Assembly: GCA_020443295.1 (NCBI GenBank)
Contig: JAGRIJ010000042.1
Location: 1 to 44,911 of the forward strand
From: Alphaproteobacteria bacterium
GTDB lineage: Bacteria; Pseudomonadota; Alphaproteobacteria; Micavibrionales; Micavibrionaceae
Direction: 5' to 3'
Length of the DNA stretch: 44,911 nt
Part shown: piece after piece, positions 7,965-16,619 of the stretch
How positions within the stretch are numbered: position 1 is the stretch's first letter
How the letters are laid out: every line of letters starts with the position of its first letter
Position numbers and translations under genes: made by a program
The notes under the pieces: generated by a model
Database searches by the model: none
The model's input: the letters and a program-made list of their open reading frames with translations, nothing else
What the model was told of the DNA's origin: nothing

Positions 7965-8942
7965 CTATGTTTTATACGCAGACCCGGCCAATTTCCCTCC
8001 GGGGCGGTATCCTTCCAGATAGCCCGGAAGAATCAGGTCAAGAGATTTCGGCTGCAGGCCGAGCGTCTCGAAACCATAAGCGCCGGGCGAAACCACATTG
8101 TCCGACTTAAGCGTTTCGACCTGATCGCAGGTCAGCAGCGGTGACGGCAACAAGCTCAGAAAACTGGCCTGAACCTTGGCCATCCCCCAAGGCACGGAAA
8201 CCAGCATACGCTTGCGTTCGGTATAGGTAAAAAGTTTTTCATAAACCTGCCGGAATGTCAGCACCTCCGGCCCGCCAAGCTCGTAAATTTTACCTTCTGG
8301 ATTATGCTTTTCCCGCACACGCGGCGTAAAAAGACACGCCATCACGGCATCCGCGACATCCCCGACATACACTGGCTGCAATTGGGTGTGCCCGCCGCCG
8401 ATCAGCGGCAAACACGGAACATACCGGGAAAGTTCGGCGAACATTTTGAAAAAATGGTCGTCCGGCCCGAAAATCACGCTGGGTCTCAGAATTGTCGCGC
8501 GCGGAAAATTCGCCAGCACCGCCTTCTCGCCTTCCAGCTTGCTCTTGGCATATTTGGACTGCGCCTTGTCGCAACTAAGCGAGGAAACATGAACGAAACG
8601 CTCGACGCCCTCTACAGCGCAAGCCTGAGCGATACGCGCGGGAACCTCCACATGCGCCTTTTGAAATGTCGAGGATTTGCCGCGCTCAAACAGGATGCCG
8701 ACACAGTTTATGACAAAATCCGACCCCTTAACGGCATGAGCAACACTCTCGGCATCGCCGTATCGGCAAATAAAAGGCACGATCTGCCCGACGGCGCCGC
8801 AAGGCCGCAGGTAATTCGCGCGCTCGGGCACGCGTGTCGCCACCTTGACGATAACCCCGCGCAGCGCCAATTCTCGCACGACCTGACGCCCGACAAAGCC
8901 GGTTCCGCCGAAAACGGTTGCGATCTGATAGTGACGACTCAT
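7965..8942 (-). CDS. NAD(P)-binding protein, complex I NDUFA9-like
   Basis: An atypical/extended SDR protein related to the mitochondrial complex I subunit NDUFA9. The N-terminus from the ATG at 8942, MSRHYQIATVFGGTGFVGRQVV, carries the TGxxGxxG dinucleotide motif. VINCVGILFERG and FVHVSSLSCDKAQSKYAKSKLEGE follow, a YxxxK-like pair typical of this group. Alphaproteobacterial homologues are thought to associate with respiratory complex I assembly or quinone-related metabolism, but this is family knowledge and not visible here. There is no signal peptide or membrane span. It is probably transcribed with surA and rsmA (77-bp gap to surA). Confidence 0.85.
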   Translation of the reverse strand: MSRHYQIATVFGGTGFVGRQVVRELALRGVIVKVATRVPERANYLRPCGAVGQIVPFICRYGDAESVAHAVKGSDFVINCVGILFERGKSSTFQKAHVEVPARIAQACAVEGVERFVHVSSLSCDKAQSKYAKSKLEGEKAVLANFPRATILRPSVIFGPDDHFFKMFAELSRYVPCLPLIGGGHTQLQPVYVGDVADAVMACLFTPRVREKHNPEGKIYELGGPEVLTFRQVYEKLFTYTERKRMLVSVPWGMAKVQASFLSLLPSPLLTCDQVETLKSDNVVSPGAYGFETLGLQPKSLDLILPGYLEGYRPGGKLAGSAYKT

Positions 8943-9064
8943 GAAAAACCCTTTTTGATCGGCCCAACTATGGCTCATTTTCCTCTCAAAAACAACGTGC
9001 AGATTCCCTCATTTTGTTTTACCTCTATTGAAGGAAACCAAAGCACTTCGCGGAACGAATAAAA

Positions 9065-9826
9065 ATGAAACAGGAAAAACGCCGGATGATAAAGCTCTCA
9101 TTCTTACTGATCTGTCTGGTGTCAGGAGCCGCACTGTTCTCCTTTTCAAGGGCTCAGGCCGCCGAATCTCTGGAAGTAAAAGCAAAAACCCCGGTTATTA
9201 TTGAACTCTTTACCTCGCAAAGCTGCTCCTCCTGCCCCGCGGCAGACAAGTTCTTTGAGGAAATGGCCGGACAGGACAATGTGATCGCGCTCAGCTGCCA
9301 CGTATCCTACTGGAACCATTTGCAATGGCAGGACACGCTTTCCCGCGAATTCTGCGATATCCGCCAACACGGCTATGCAAGTCTTGAGAACCCGCCAAAA
9401 ATATACACGCCGCAAATGGTCATGAACGGCCTGAACCCCTTTGTAGGCTCACGCCCCGAAGAGATTCATGCGGCACTGAGCCGCGCCCGCAATCAGGATG
9501 TCCGGCCCATCGTGATTACCCGCAACGACAAGATCCTGCGTTATGAACTTCCCGCCGCGGGAATGGAAACATCGAAAGATTTCCGCCTCTGGATGTTCGG
9601 TTATAAAAAATCGGTCAACGAAGACATCACCAGCGGCGAAAATTCAGGCCGCAAGGTCCGCTACATCAATGCCGCCGTAACCTACGACAATCTGGGAGCT
9701 TGGGAGGGAGACCCGATCACGAGCGCCGCCATGGTCCCGCAGGAAGAAAAAGTGGATGGAGTAGTAATTTTCGCGCAGGCCGGCGGCTATGGCCGCATCG
9801 TGGCTGCAGGACAGCTCGAGTTCTAA
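9065..9826 (+). CDS. DUF1223 secreted thioredoxin-like protein
   Basis: A 253-residue exported protein of the DUF1223 family, which has a thioredoxin-like fold. A signal peptide covers about residues 1-33 (KLSFLLICLVSGAALFSF, cleavage near AQAAES). The conserved start VIIELFTSQSCSSCPAAD carries a CxxC pair (SCSSCP) in the position of a thioredoxin active site. ALSCHVSYWNHLQWQDTLS and IYTPQMVMNG follow, both family signatures. It should act in the periplasm or outside the cell, possibly in thiol-disulfide chemistry or metal binding. No substrate is established. It is convergent with the helicase gene, with a 4-base gap. Confidence 0.88.
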   Translation: MKQEKRRMIKLSFLLICLVSGAALFSFSRAQAAESLEVKAKTPVIIELFTSQSCSSCPAADKFFEEMAGQDNVIALSCHVSYWNHLQWQDTLSREFCDIRQHGYASLENPPKIYTPQMVMNGLNPFVGSRPEEIHAALSRARNQDVRPIVITRNDKILRYELPAAGMETSKDFRLWMFGYKKSVNEDITSGENSGRKVRYINAAVTYDNLGAWEGDPITSAAMVPQEEKVDGVVIFAQAGGYGRIVAAGQLEF

Positions 9827-9830
9827 AAAC

Positions 9831-12086
9831 TCAGACTTTTTCCAGAAAACTGTCCATGACCCGTTTCTGACCCCCGCTGTCAAACAGGATATCCAGCTTG
9901 TGCCCGTCGATATGCACGACACGCCCGTAGCCGAATTTATCGTGAAACACCCGGTCGCCCCTCGCAAACACAGTCCCGTCAGCAGAAATAACCCCGCGCG
10001 TGGAAATCGCAGCCTGCGTTGAAGCCGGCTGCACTCCGCTCGAATCCCAATGCTTGGATCGCCCCATCATCTGATAGGTCCCGGTCTCGGAAACGATCTC
10101 CACATGATCTCTGGGCAATTCGTCAATAAAACGTGAGGGAATCGCGGAAACCCAGTTCCCGTAAATTCTCCGGTTGGAAGCGTGGGAAATAAAGACCCTT
10201 TTGCGCGCCCGCGTGATCCCCACATAGGCCAGCCGCCGCTCCTCCTCCAGCCCCTTCATCCCGCTTTCATCCATCGTACGCTGGGAAGGAAAAAGCCCCT
10301 CCTCCCAGCCGGCCAGAAACACGGCATCGAATTCAAGACCCTTCGCCCCGTGCAAGGTCATCAGGGTGACGGACTCATGACCGCCCGAATCCCTGTTCTC
10401 CAGAACCAGCGCGACATGCTCGAGGAACTCTTCCATCGACCCGTATTCCTGCATCCCGCCGATCAGCTCCTTGAGGTTTTCGATACGCCCCGGCGCTTCA
10501 GGGGTTTTATCCCTCTTCCACATATCCATGTACCCGGACTCATCCAGAATTTGCGCCGCCAGCTCGGCATGCGGCGTGGTTGAGAGTAACGAGCGCCACC
10601 GTTCGAAATCATCCATCAGCTTGCCGAGCGTTGCCTTGATTTTTGGTTTTAATTCATCGGTTTGAGTCAGGTCCCTGATAGATTGAGTCAAGCATATGCC
10701 GTGCCTCCGCGCATGCGCATAAAGCGTATTGACCGTCGCATCCCCCAGCCCGCGCTTGGGTGTGTTGATTATTCGCTCCAGCGCAAGATCGTCGGCAGGC
10801 TGAACGGTCACCCGGAAATAGGCCAGCGCGTCTCGAATTTCCATTCGCTCGTAAAAACGCGGCCCCCCGACCACGCGGTAGGAAAGGCCAAGCTTGATAA
10901 AGCGTTCCTCGAATTCCCGCGTCTGAAATCCGGTCCGCACCAGCACCGCAATCCCGCCCAGGCTGACTCCCGGCTGACCCCCGCGCGGGTGCTGAAGCTG
11001 CTCGATCTGCTCGCCCACCCAGCGGGCCTCCGCCTCGCTGTCCCAAAGCCCGCAGACGACAATCTTCTCGCCGTCCCCCTTATCGGACCACAAATTCTTG
11101 CCCAGACGCCCGGCATTATTCTCGATCACCGCCCCCGCAGCCTTGAGGATCGCGTTAGAGGACCGGTAATTCTGTTCCAGCCGGACGATCTTGGCGCCGG
11201 GAAAATCGCGCTCAAACCTTAAAATGTTGCCGACCTCCGCCCCGCGCCACGCATAGATCGACTGATCGTCATCCCCCACGCAGCAGATATTCCCCGACCC
11301 CTGCGCCAGCAGACGCAGCCAGAGATACTGCGCAACGTTCGTATCCTGGTACTCATCGACCAGCAGATACCGGAACCGGCGGTGATAGTCGGCCAGAATA
11401 TCTGCATTCGCAGGATCTTTGAGAATCGTGATCATATGCATCAGCAAATCCCCGAAATCACAGGCGTTCACAGCCTTCAAACGCGTCTGATAATTCCGAT
11501 ACAATTCGGGCAGTTTACCTTCCACAACCTCCCGAACCGGACCTCCATCCACCTGATCGGGGGTCAGCGCCCGGTCCTTCCACCTCTCAATGAAACTCAT
11601 CGCGACTTTGGGCGGCCATTTCTTGATATCGATCCCCTTTTCCTCCATAAGCGGCTTAAGCAACCGTGCCTGATCGTCAGGATCAAGAATCGTAAAGTTG
11701 CTGGAAAGCCCGACGCGCTCCGCATGCCGCCGGAGCATCCGAGCCGCCAGCGCATGAAACGTCCCAAGCCACCACCCGTCAACGGACTGCCCGCCGATAA
11801 GCGCGCTCACGCGCTCCTTCATCTCCTGCGCCGCTTTATTGGTAAATGTAACCGCGAGAATCTGCGAAGGATACGCCTTCCCGGTATTCAAAAGATGCGC
11901 CAGCCGCGTGGTCAGAACACGCGTCTTCCCCGTGCCTGCACCGGCAAGAACCAGTAACGCACCGTCCAGCGTCTCTACCGCTTCCCGCTGCGCCGGATTG
12001 AGCAAAGAAAGATAATCACCTTCGCCGGACCCATCGAAATCCGGAGCCTGTAATAATGAATCAGCCATAACAGCGTTCATACTCAT
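9831..12086 (-). CDS. uvrD: UvrD/PcrA-type superfamily 1 DNA helicase
   Basis: A 751-residue 3'-5' DNA helicase used in nucleotide excision repair, mismatch repair and displacement of RecA or RNA polymerase. All SF1A motifs are visible in order: the Q motif LNPAQREAVE, Walker A AGAGTGKTRVLTTR, the TFTNKAAQEMKERV motif Ia, Walker B VDEYQDTN, GDDDQSIYAWRGA, QNYRSS, VTLMTLHGAKGLEFD and VGITRARKRVFIS. The C-terminal segment GDRVFHDKFGYGRVVHIDGHKLDILFD is the Tudor-like domain that contacts RNA polymerase in PcrA/UvrD. The length is normal. The start could also be the Met at residue 7. It is monocistronic as far as can be seen. Confidence 0.94.
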   Translation of the reverse strand: MSMNAVMADSLLQAPDFDGSGEGDYLSLLNPAQREAVETLDGALLVLAGAGTGKTRVLTTRLAHLLNTGKAYPSQILAVTFTNKAAQEMKERVSALIGGQSVDGWWLGTFHALAARMLRRHAERVGLSSNFTILDPDDQARLLKPLMEEKGIDIKKWPPKVAMSFIERWKDRALTPDQVDGGPVREVVEGKLPELYRNYQTRLKAVNACDFGDLLMHMITILKDPANADILADYHRRFRYLLVDEYQDTNVAQYLWLRLLAQGSGNICCVGDDDQSIYAWRGAEVGNILRFERDFPGAKIVRLEQNYRSSNAILKAAGAVIENNAGRLGKNLWSDKGDGEKIVVCGLWDSEAEARWVGEQIEQLQHPRGGQPGVSLGGIAVLVRTGFQTREFEERFIKLGLSYRVVGGPRFYERMEIRDALAYFRVTVQPADDLALERIINTPKRGLGDATVNTLYAHARRHGICLTQSIRDLTQTDELKPKIKATLGKLMDDFERWRSLLSTTPHAELAAQILDESGYMDMWKRDKTPEAPGRIENLKELIGGMQEYGSMEEFLEHVALVLENRDSGGHESVTLMTLHGAKGLEFDAVFLAGWEEGLFPSQRTMDESGMKGLEEERRLAYVGITRARKRVFISHASNRRIYGNWVSAIPSRFIDELPRDHVEIVSETGTYQMMGRSKHWDSSGVQPASTQAAISTRGVISADGTVFARGDRVFHDKFGYGRVVHIDGHKLDILFDSGGQKRVMDSFLEKV

Positions 12087-12147
12087 ACGTCTGCGTTCAC
12101 GATTCCAGAGAAAAAAGAAGCGGAATGAAAAAACAAAAGACCGCCGC

Positions 12148-13206
12148 CTAGCTTTTTGCGGTCTGCATAGTCATGGAAACCGGCGCGACCGCGACCTGAT
12201 TGCGCCCGTTATGCTTGGCGGCATATAGAGCCGAATCCGCGCGGGAGACCAGATTGTCGATAGGTTCAGATTTCACATATTCAGCCACACCGATCGAAAT
12301 CGTGATCCGCGCCAGCCGTTCCCCGCTCTGTCGGTTGATGACTTCCTTCTTGGCAACGTTCAGGCGCAAATATTCTGCGACCTTGAGCGCGGATTGAAGC
12401 CTCGTATCGGGAAGCAGGATAGCAAACTCTTCCCCGCCGTAACGGGCGGCAATATCACGCCCTTTGATCCCTTCCTTAAGCGTTTTGGCAACAAGACGCA
12501 GAACCTGGTCCCCGACCTGGTGTCCGAACGTATCGTTAAAACTTTTGAAATGATCGATATCCAGCAGCAACAATGCAAAAGTTTCATGTCCCGTGGCAGC
12601 CGCCTGTTGAGAAACCCTCTGGATTTCCTGATCAAACGCCTTGCGGTTGGCCAGCCCCGTAAGAGCGTCCGTCAAAGCCTCCCGTCGCGCGATTTCAAGA
12701 TCGCGGTGCAGCTTTTCCATCGTCGTGGCGGATTCCTTCAACAGAACCTCAAGATGCGTGTTCTGGTCCAGCATGACCTTGGTATCCTCCAGAACATCTC
12801 CGAGAATCTCGCTGATCTCTTCCTTGGTTTTCTCTTCCTTGAGCTTGACATGAACTTCTTCGAGCGAATGGTTATAATCGCTGGCAAACTCCCGAACCGC
12901 GCCGACCGCGTGATTAACCTCTTTAATGGTTTTCTTGATCTGATCCCCGGCGGTCCGCACCCGCTCATCTTCGCGGTTTTCACGCAAAAACTGCTGATAG
13001 ATGGAAAGGCAAAGCTCGTTCGTGGGTCGTCCGTCTTTGCTCAGAATATCGTCAAGAGCCTTGTTCATCGCCGGGTTCGCCCCCGAGCTATAGACAAACC
13101 AGAGTTCATAAATTTCAGGGCACGGAAGAAGCTCGCTCTCCCCGATTTTGCGAAGAGCACTTGTGGAATAATCGTTTGCTTTGTCGACAGGGTAAAAGTA
13201 GCTCAA
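12148..13206 (-). CDS. diguanylate cyclase (GGDEF) with helical N-terminal domain
   Basis: A 352-residue soluble protein that should make the second messenger c-di-GMP from GTP. Residues 1-165 form a mostly helical region (YSTSALRKIGESELLPCPEIYELWFVYSSG, then a coiled coil at about 115-170), seen as the sensory or dimerising half. The GGDEF domain follows: LTDALTGLANRKAFD, LLLDIDHFKSFNDTFGH and ARYGGEEFAILLPDT with the catalytic GGEEF at 257-261. The inhibitory site five residues before it reads KGRD (248-251), not RxxD, so product inhibition may be weakened. The predicted start is a TTG at 13206; no better in-frame start precedes the conserved part. There is no membrane span and no EAL domain. 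Confidence 0.88.
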   Translation of the reverse strand: MSYFYPVDKANDYSTSALRKIGESELLPCPEIYELWFVYSSGANPAMNKALDDILSKDGRPTNELCLSIYQQFLRENREDERVRTAGDQIKKTIKEVNHAVGAVREFASDYNHSLEEVHVKLKEEKTKEEISEILGDVLEDTKVMLDQNTHLEVLLKESATTMEKLHRDLEIARREALTDALTGLANRKAFDQEIQRVSQQAAATGHETFALLLLDIDHFKSFNDTFGHQVGDQVLRLVAKTLKEGIKGRDIAARYGGEEFAILLPDTRLQSALKVAEYLRLNVAKKEVINRQSGERLARITISIGVAEYVKSEPIDNLVSRADSALYAAKHNGRNQVAVAPVSMTMQTAKS

Positions 13207-13253
13207 AATCCAGCCGCCCGCAGAAGAAAGAACAATAAAATAAATGGTAAACT

Positions 13254-13301
13254 CAGGCCATCGCTAGTTTATCGAATAATAACTGCAAGATAAATGGCCT
13301 G
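13254..13301. repeat. imperfect inverted repeat (hairpin) between two minus-strand genes
   Basis: The right arm GATAAATGGCCTG (13289-13301) is complementary to CAGGCCA (13254-13260) plus TTTATC (about 13267-13272), with a short insertion between these two parts of the left arm. The loop is about 16 bases. It lies in the 169-bp gap upstream of the diguanylate cyclase and downstream of the large unknown gene. It has no U-run directly behind it on either strand, so it is not a standard terminator. It may be an mRNA 3'-end stabiliser or part of the cyclase leader. Confidence 0.5.
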
Positions 13302-13375
13302 AAAAAAATAAAATCGTTGTTCCCCTGAAAAATAAAAAGACACAGAAAGCGCACGGATGACAATAAGACAAAATA

Positions 13376-14923
13376 TCACATGGCAAGGGACATCCCTGCA
13401 TCCATCTTCTTGTTGATGGCAAGAGTCAGCTGAACCTCCAATGCGCTGGTATTGAGCTTCTCGTGATCCAGAACCGTTTTGACCGATTTGGAATCCATAT
13501 TGAGATCAGTAGCCACCTTTGAAAACCCTGTAAGACTGTCACCGACAAGCTTGACGTGCGTAGCATCATAACGGGCAGCCGTACGGACATCCTCGACGAC
13601 AGTGGCTTCATTAACAATCTTTTTGACCGCATCGTTTCCGGATTCGATTTCAAGCTGGGCCTTGGCGACCAGATCTCCGGTCTTGCCGTAATATTCGCGA
13701 ATCTCGGCATGGTTCCCGTTAATAACATTTTCCTCAAGATCATATTCAAGATCGACCAGCGCCTTGAAATCATCCTCCTGCATGGGATCGGCCGCCAGAA
13801 ACTCTGCCAGATCGTCCATTTCAAAATTCTGCCAATGATTTGCGCTCTGGTCATCCGCACTGACAGCGGGCGCAGCCCCGCCGGTAGCAGCAGGACTCGC
13901 GCGCGTATCCTGAGGCGCATTCGCCTGAAGACGGCGCAGGGATTCTTCCAGCAGTGCTTTCTGCTCGTTCGCACTTAATTTTTTCCGATCCTCGCCGATT
14001 TCATTACTCAGGAAAGTCGTTTTACCCATCGTCGCGAGTGTACCGGCGCCAAACGCCGCCTCACCAGCGATATACGCCATAGCAGTAGCCTTGGTCGGTG
14101 AATTATCAGGAATCAGCGTATCAATGGCAACCATAGGATCCAGACCCTGATCAATAGCGGTCTGCTTGACAACATCCAGAGCCTCGGATTTCGCCTGATT
14201 CCAGTCCTCCATGAAATTGCCGATCTTTTCTTTAACATCGGCAAGTCCCTCATGAGCCTTCTGCGAAATCTGGGCAGCGTCCTTGATGGGCTTTGTCACA
14301 TCCCGCTGGAGGCTCTTGGTATCGATCTTGTCTGCGCGGTATTTCCCTGCGGCAGATTCTTCGGGACGGAGCATCTCCATAAAGCTCTGCTCACGCACGT
14401 TCCCTTTAATCAGGGACTGTGAAAAGCTCATATCCTGGGTTTGCTGGATACCGGCCATCTGGACCTGGAACGTTCGCCACTCGCCGACATCATCGAACCG
14501 ATACGAAGATTCCTCCCAGCCCCGCATCATGACGTCGCGGTTATGCGAAGAAATCCCCCTGGGATTCCGTTCGTAACCGGTTTCCCGGGAGTCCAGTTCT
14601 TCCATCCCGGCCGCTGCGCCGCTTTTAACGGCGGCCGCGCCTAGCCCCTGAAGCTCCATGCCGCTTCCGAGCATGGCCGCAAGAAACTCCCCGATTTCAA
14701 GATCCTGTTTGGCTTTGGGACGCTTGCCCCCGCCTCCGCTTTTCCCGGAGCTGTCGTCCCCCTCTTCGTCTTCATCATCGCTGCGTTTTTTTCGGCTCGT
14801 GGACACGCCGCCAAGCCCGATGTCAAACATCGAGGGGTCATGGAAATTGACCTGATACGGCTTCAGCTCGTTCGAAGCCTTCGGCGGATCGTTCTTATCC
14901 GGATTTGACTCTGATGTATCCAT
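13376..14923 (-). CDS. large acidic protein of unknown function
   Basis: A 515-residue soluble protein I cannot assign to a family. Residues 1-75 look disordered: Asp/Ser/Lys/Gly-rich, with RKKRSDDEDEEGDD then a Gly-rich run and KRPKAKQD. Short helical stretches follow (LEIGEFLAAMLGSGMELQGLGAAA at about 76-100, later TKPIKDAAQISQKAHEGLADVKEKIGNFMEDW). The middle holds an Ala/Gly-rich, weakly hydrophobic segment (AMAYIAGEAAFGAGTLATMG). An Ala/Pro/Ser linker (about 340-360) leads to an acidic C-terminal half (FEMDDLAEFLAADPMQEDDFKALVDLEYDLEENV). There is no signal peptide. It has its own promoter about 70-100 bases upstream, so it is a stand-alone unit. A scaffold, secreted-effector or chaperone-like role would be a guess. 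Confidence 0.75.
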   Translation of the reverse strand: MDTSESNPDKNDPPKASNELKPYQVNFHDPSMFDIGLGGVSTSRKKRSDDEDEEGDDSSGKSGGGGKRPKAKQDLEIGEFLAAMLGSGMELQGLGAAAVKSGAAAGMEELDSRETGYERNPRGISSHNRDVMMRGWEESSYRFDDVGEWRTFQVQMAGIQQTQDMSFSQSLIKGNVREQSFMEMLRPEESAAGKYRADKIDTKSLQRDVTKPIKDAAQISQKAHEGLADVKEKIGNFMEDWNQAKSEALDVVKQTAIDQGLDPMVAIDTLIPDNSPTKATAMAYIAGEAAFGAGTLATMGKTTFLSNEIGEDRKKLSANEQKALLEESLRRLQANAPQDTRASPAATGGAAPAVSADDQSANHWQNFEMDDLAEFLAADPMQEDDFKALVDLEYDLEENVINGNHAEIREYYGKTGDLVAKAQLEIESGNDAVKKIVNEATVVEDVRTAARYDATHVKLVGDSLTGFSKVATDLNMDSKSVKTVLDHEKLNTSALEVQLTLAINKKMDAGMSLAM

Positions 14924-14990
14924 TCAAAATCCAAAAAAATACCGTCACAACAAAGAGTCAGCATTGCTACACAAACAATGCCCCTCATGA

Positions 14991-15020
14991 ATTATAGTCT
15001 TTAAACAGACAAGAATACAA
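14991..15020 (-). promoter_or_regulatory. candidate promoter of the large acidic protein gene
   Basis: Read on the minus strand, a perfect TATAAT -10 box (14996-14991) is preceded, 18 bases further up, by TTGTAT (15020-15015). Transcription would start near 14984, giving a leader of about 60 bases. The leader begins with a hairpin: GCATTG (14981-14976) pairs with CAATGC (14966-14961). Confidence 0.5.
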
Positions 15021-15094
15021 ACTATTCCCCTCCGGAACACCACATTTTTGTCATTAAGGTTAACAAACAGAAAGGTGAACAAAATATTTTTCTT

Positions 15095-16618
15095 TTAATT
15101 CAATAGGATACGCCGATAACTCAGCGCTTCTGCGATGGGAGCCCGTCCAAGAACCTTTGCCCCCCCGGCCAGGTCGCCAATGGTCCGCGCCACTCGGAGA
15201 ATCCGGAAATAAGCGCGGGCCGAAAGCCGCCCTTTCTCTACCGCCTGGTTTAACAGGTTTTTGGCATCTCCAGAGAGCGGCGCGACCGCCTCCAGCACTT
15301 TCCCCGAAGCCACCGCGTTCGTATCGCCGGGAATTTCCCCCGCAAAATCGGCGTACCGCTCCTTCTGGAGCCTCCGCGCTGCCGCCACTCGTTCAGCCAC
15401 GACGGAAGAAGCCTCCCCGCTCCCCGGCTGCTGCAAATCCAGCGCGCTGACCGCCGCCACATCGACATGCAGGTCGATCCGGTCCAGCAACGGGCCGGAC
15501 AGCCTGTTCTGGTAATCCGCCCCGCATCGAGGCGCTTTGCTGCACTCTTGCGCAGGATCGCCAAGATACCCGCACCGGCAAGGATTCATCGCAGCAATAA
15601 GCTGGAATCGCGCCGGATAGCGGATATGCGCGTTCGCACGCGCCACCAGCGCATCCCCGGTTTCCAGAGGCTGCCGCAGGGCTTCCAGCGTCCCGCGCGC
15701 GAACTCGGGCAATTCGTCCAGAAACAGAACCCCGTGATGCGCGAGCGAGATTTCCCCCGGCTTCACCTTGTGCCCCCCGCCGATCAGCGCGGGCTGAGAG
15801 GCCGAATGATGCGGGTTGCGGAACGGCCTGTGCCGCAGCAATCCCCCGGCGGGCAGCGCCCCGGCCAGCGAATGGATCATGGAAAGTTCCAGCGCCTCCC
15901 GTGGCGATAGCGGCGGAAGAATACCGGGCAGGCAACTCGCCAGCATGGATTTGCCCGATCCCGGCGGCCCGATCATCAGCAGATTATGCCCCCCGGCCGC
16001 AGCAATTTCCAGCGCGCGTTTGGCCGTCTCCTGCCCGCGCACTTCAAAGAGGTCCGGGGCTCGGAAACCCTGATCATCCCGCAGCTTCGCCTCCGGTTTC
16101 GCCATCACCTGCGTCCCCTTGATATGGTTGACAAGCTGCAGCAAATTTTCCGGAGCGAGAATATCAATCTCCCCCGCCCACGCCGCCTCTCCGCCGCACT
16201 CCTGCGGACAAATCAGATTGCGGCTGTTCTCGTTCGCGTGCATCGCGGCGGGCAGAACCCCGGACACGCGGCGGATCCCGGCATCCAGAGACAATTCGCC
16301 CAGAACGACATAGGCCTCAAGCTCGTCTTTGGGAATAACCCCCATCGCCGCCAGCAACCCCAGGGCGATCGGCAGGTCGAAATGACTGCCCTCTTTCATC
16401 AGGTCGGCAGGGGCAAGGTTGACCGTGAGTCTTTTCGGCGGCAGGGACAGGCCCAGCGCGTGCAGCGCGGCGCGCACCCGCTCCCGCGATTCCGCCACCG
16501 CCTTATCGGGAAGCCCCACGATGGTAAACGCCGGAAGCCCGTTGGAAATCTGCACCTGCACATCGACGGGCTTGACTTCGATTCCCTGAAACGAAACGGT
16601 ATGCACCCGCGCGACCAT
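15095..16618 (-). CDS. yifB: YifB/ComM-family Mg-chelatase-like AAA+ ATPase
   Basis: A 507-residue AAA+ protein. Homologues (ComM/YifB) form a hexameric helicase that promotes branch migration during natural transformation. The N-terminal S5-like domain begins VHTVSFQGIEVKPVDVQVQISNGLPAFTIVGLPDKAVAESRERVRAAL. The ATPase core has Walker A GPPGSGKSMLASCLPGILPPL, Walker B VLFLDELPEF, and the family's Cys-containing loop AAMNPCRCGYLGDPAQECSKAPRC. The C-terminal Mg-chelatase domain ends in LSARAYFRILRVARTIGDLAG. It is full length and intact. Its start codon lies one base behind the stop of an AT-rich foreign-looking gene, and its first codons fall inside a 20-bp repeat copied 1.5 kb away. Its original upstream partner was probably the membrane-protein gene at 18121. 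Confidence 0.95.
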   Translation of the reverse strand: MVARVHTVSFQGIEVKPVDVQVQISNGLPAFTIVGLPDKAVAESRERVRAALHALGLSLPPKRLTVNLAPADLMKEGSHFDLPIALGLLAAMGVIPKDELEAYVVLGELSLDAGIRRVSGVLPAAMHANENSRNLICPQECGGEAAWAGEIDILAPENLLQLVNHIKGTQVMAKPEAKLRDDQGFRAPDLFEVRGQETAKRALEIAAAGGHNLLMIGPPGSGKSMLASCLPGILPPLSPREALELSMIHSLAGALPAGGLLRHRPFRNPHHSASQPALIGGGHKVKPGEISLAHHGVLFLDELPEFARGTLEALRQPLETGDALVARANAHIRYPARFQLIAAMNPCRCGYLGDPAQECSKAPRCGADYQNRLSGPLLDRIDLHVDVAAVSALDLQQPGSGEASSVVAERVAAARRLQKERYADFAGEIPGDTNAVASGKVLEAVAPLSGDAKNLLNQAVEKGRLSARAYFRILRVARTIGDLAGGAKVLGRAPIAEALSYRRILLN

Positions 16619-16619
16619 T
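16600..16619. repeat. 20-bp direct repeat, copy 1 (start of yifB)
   Basis: TATGCACCCGCGCGACCATT, identical to 18103-18122; flanking bases differ on both sides. It covers the first six codons of yifB. The two copies bracket the AT-rich segment 16620-18102. Confidence 0.9.
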
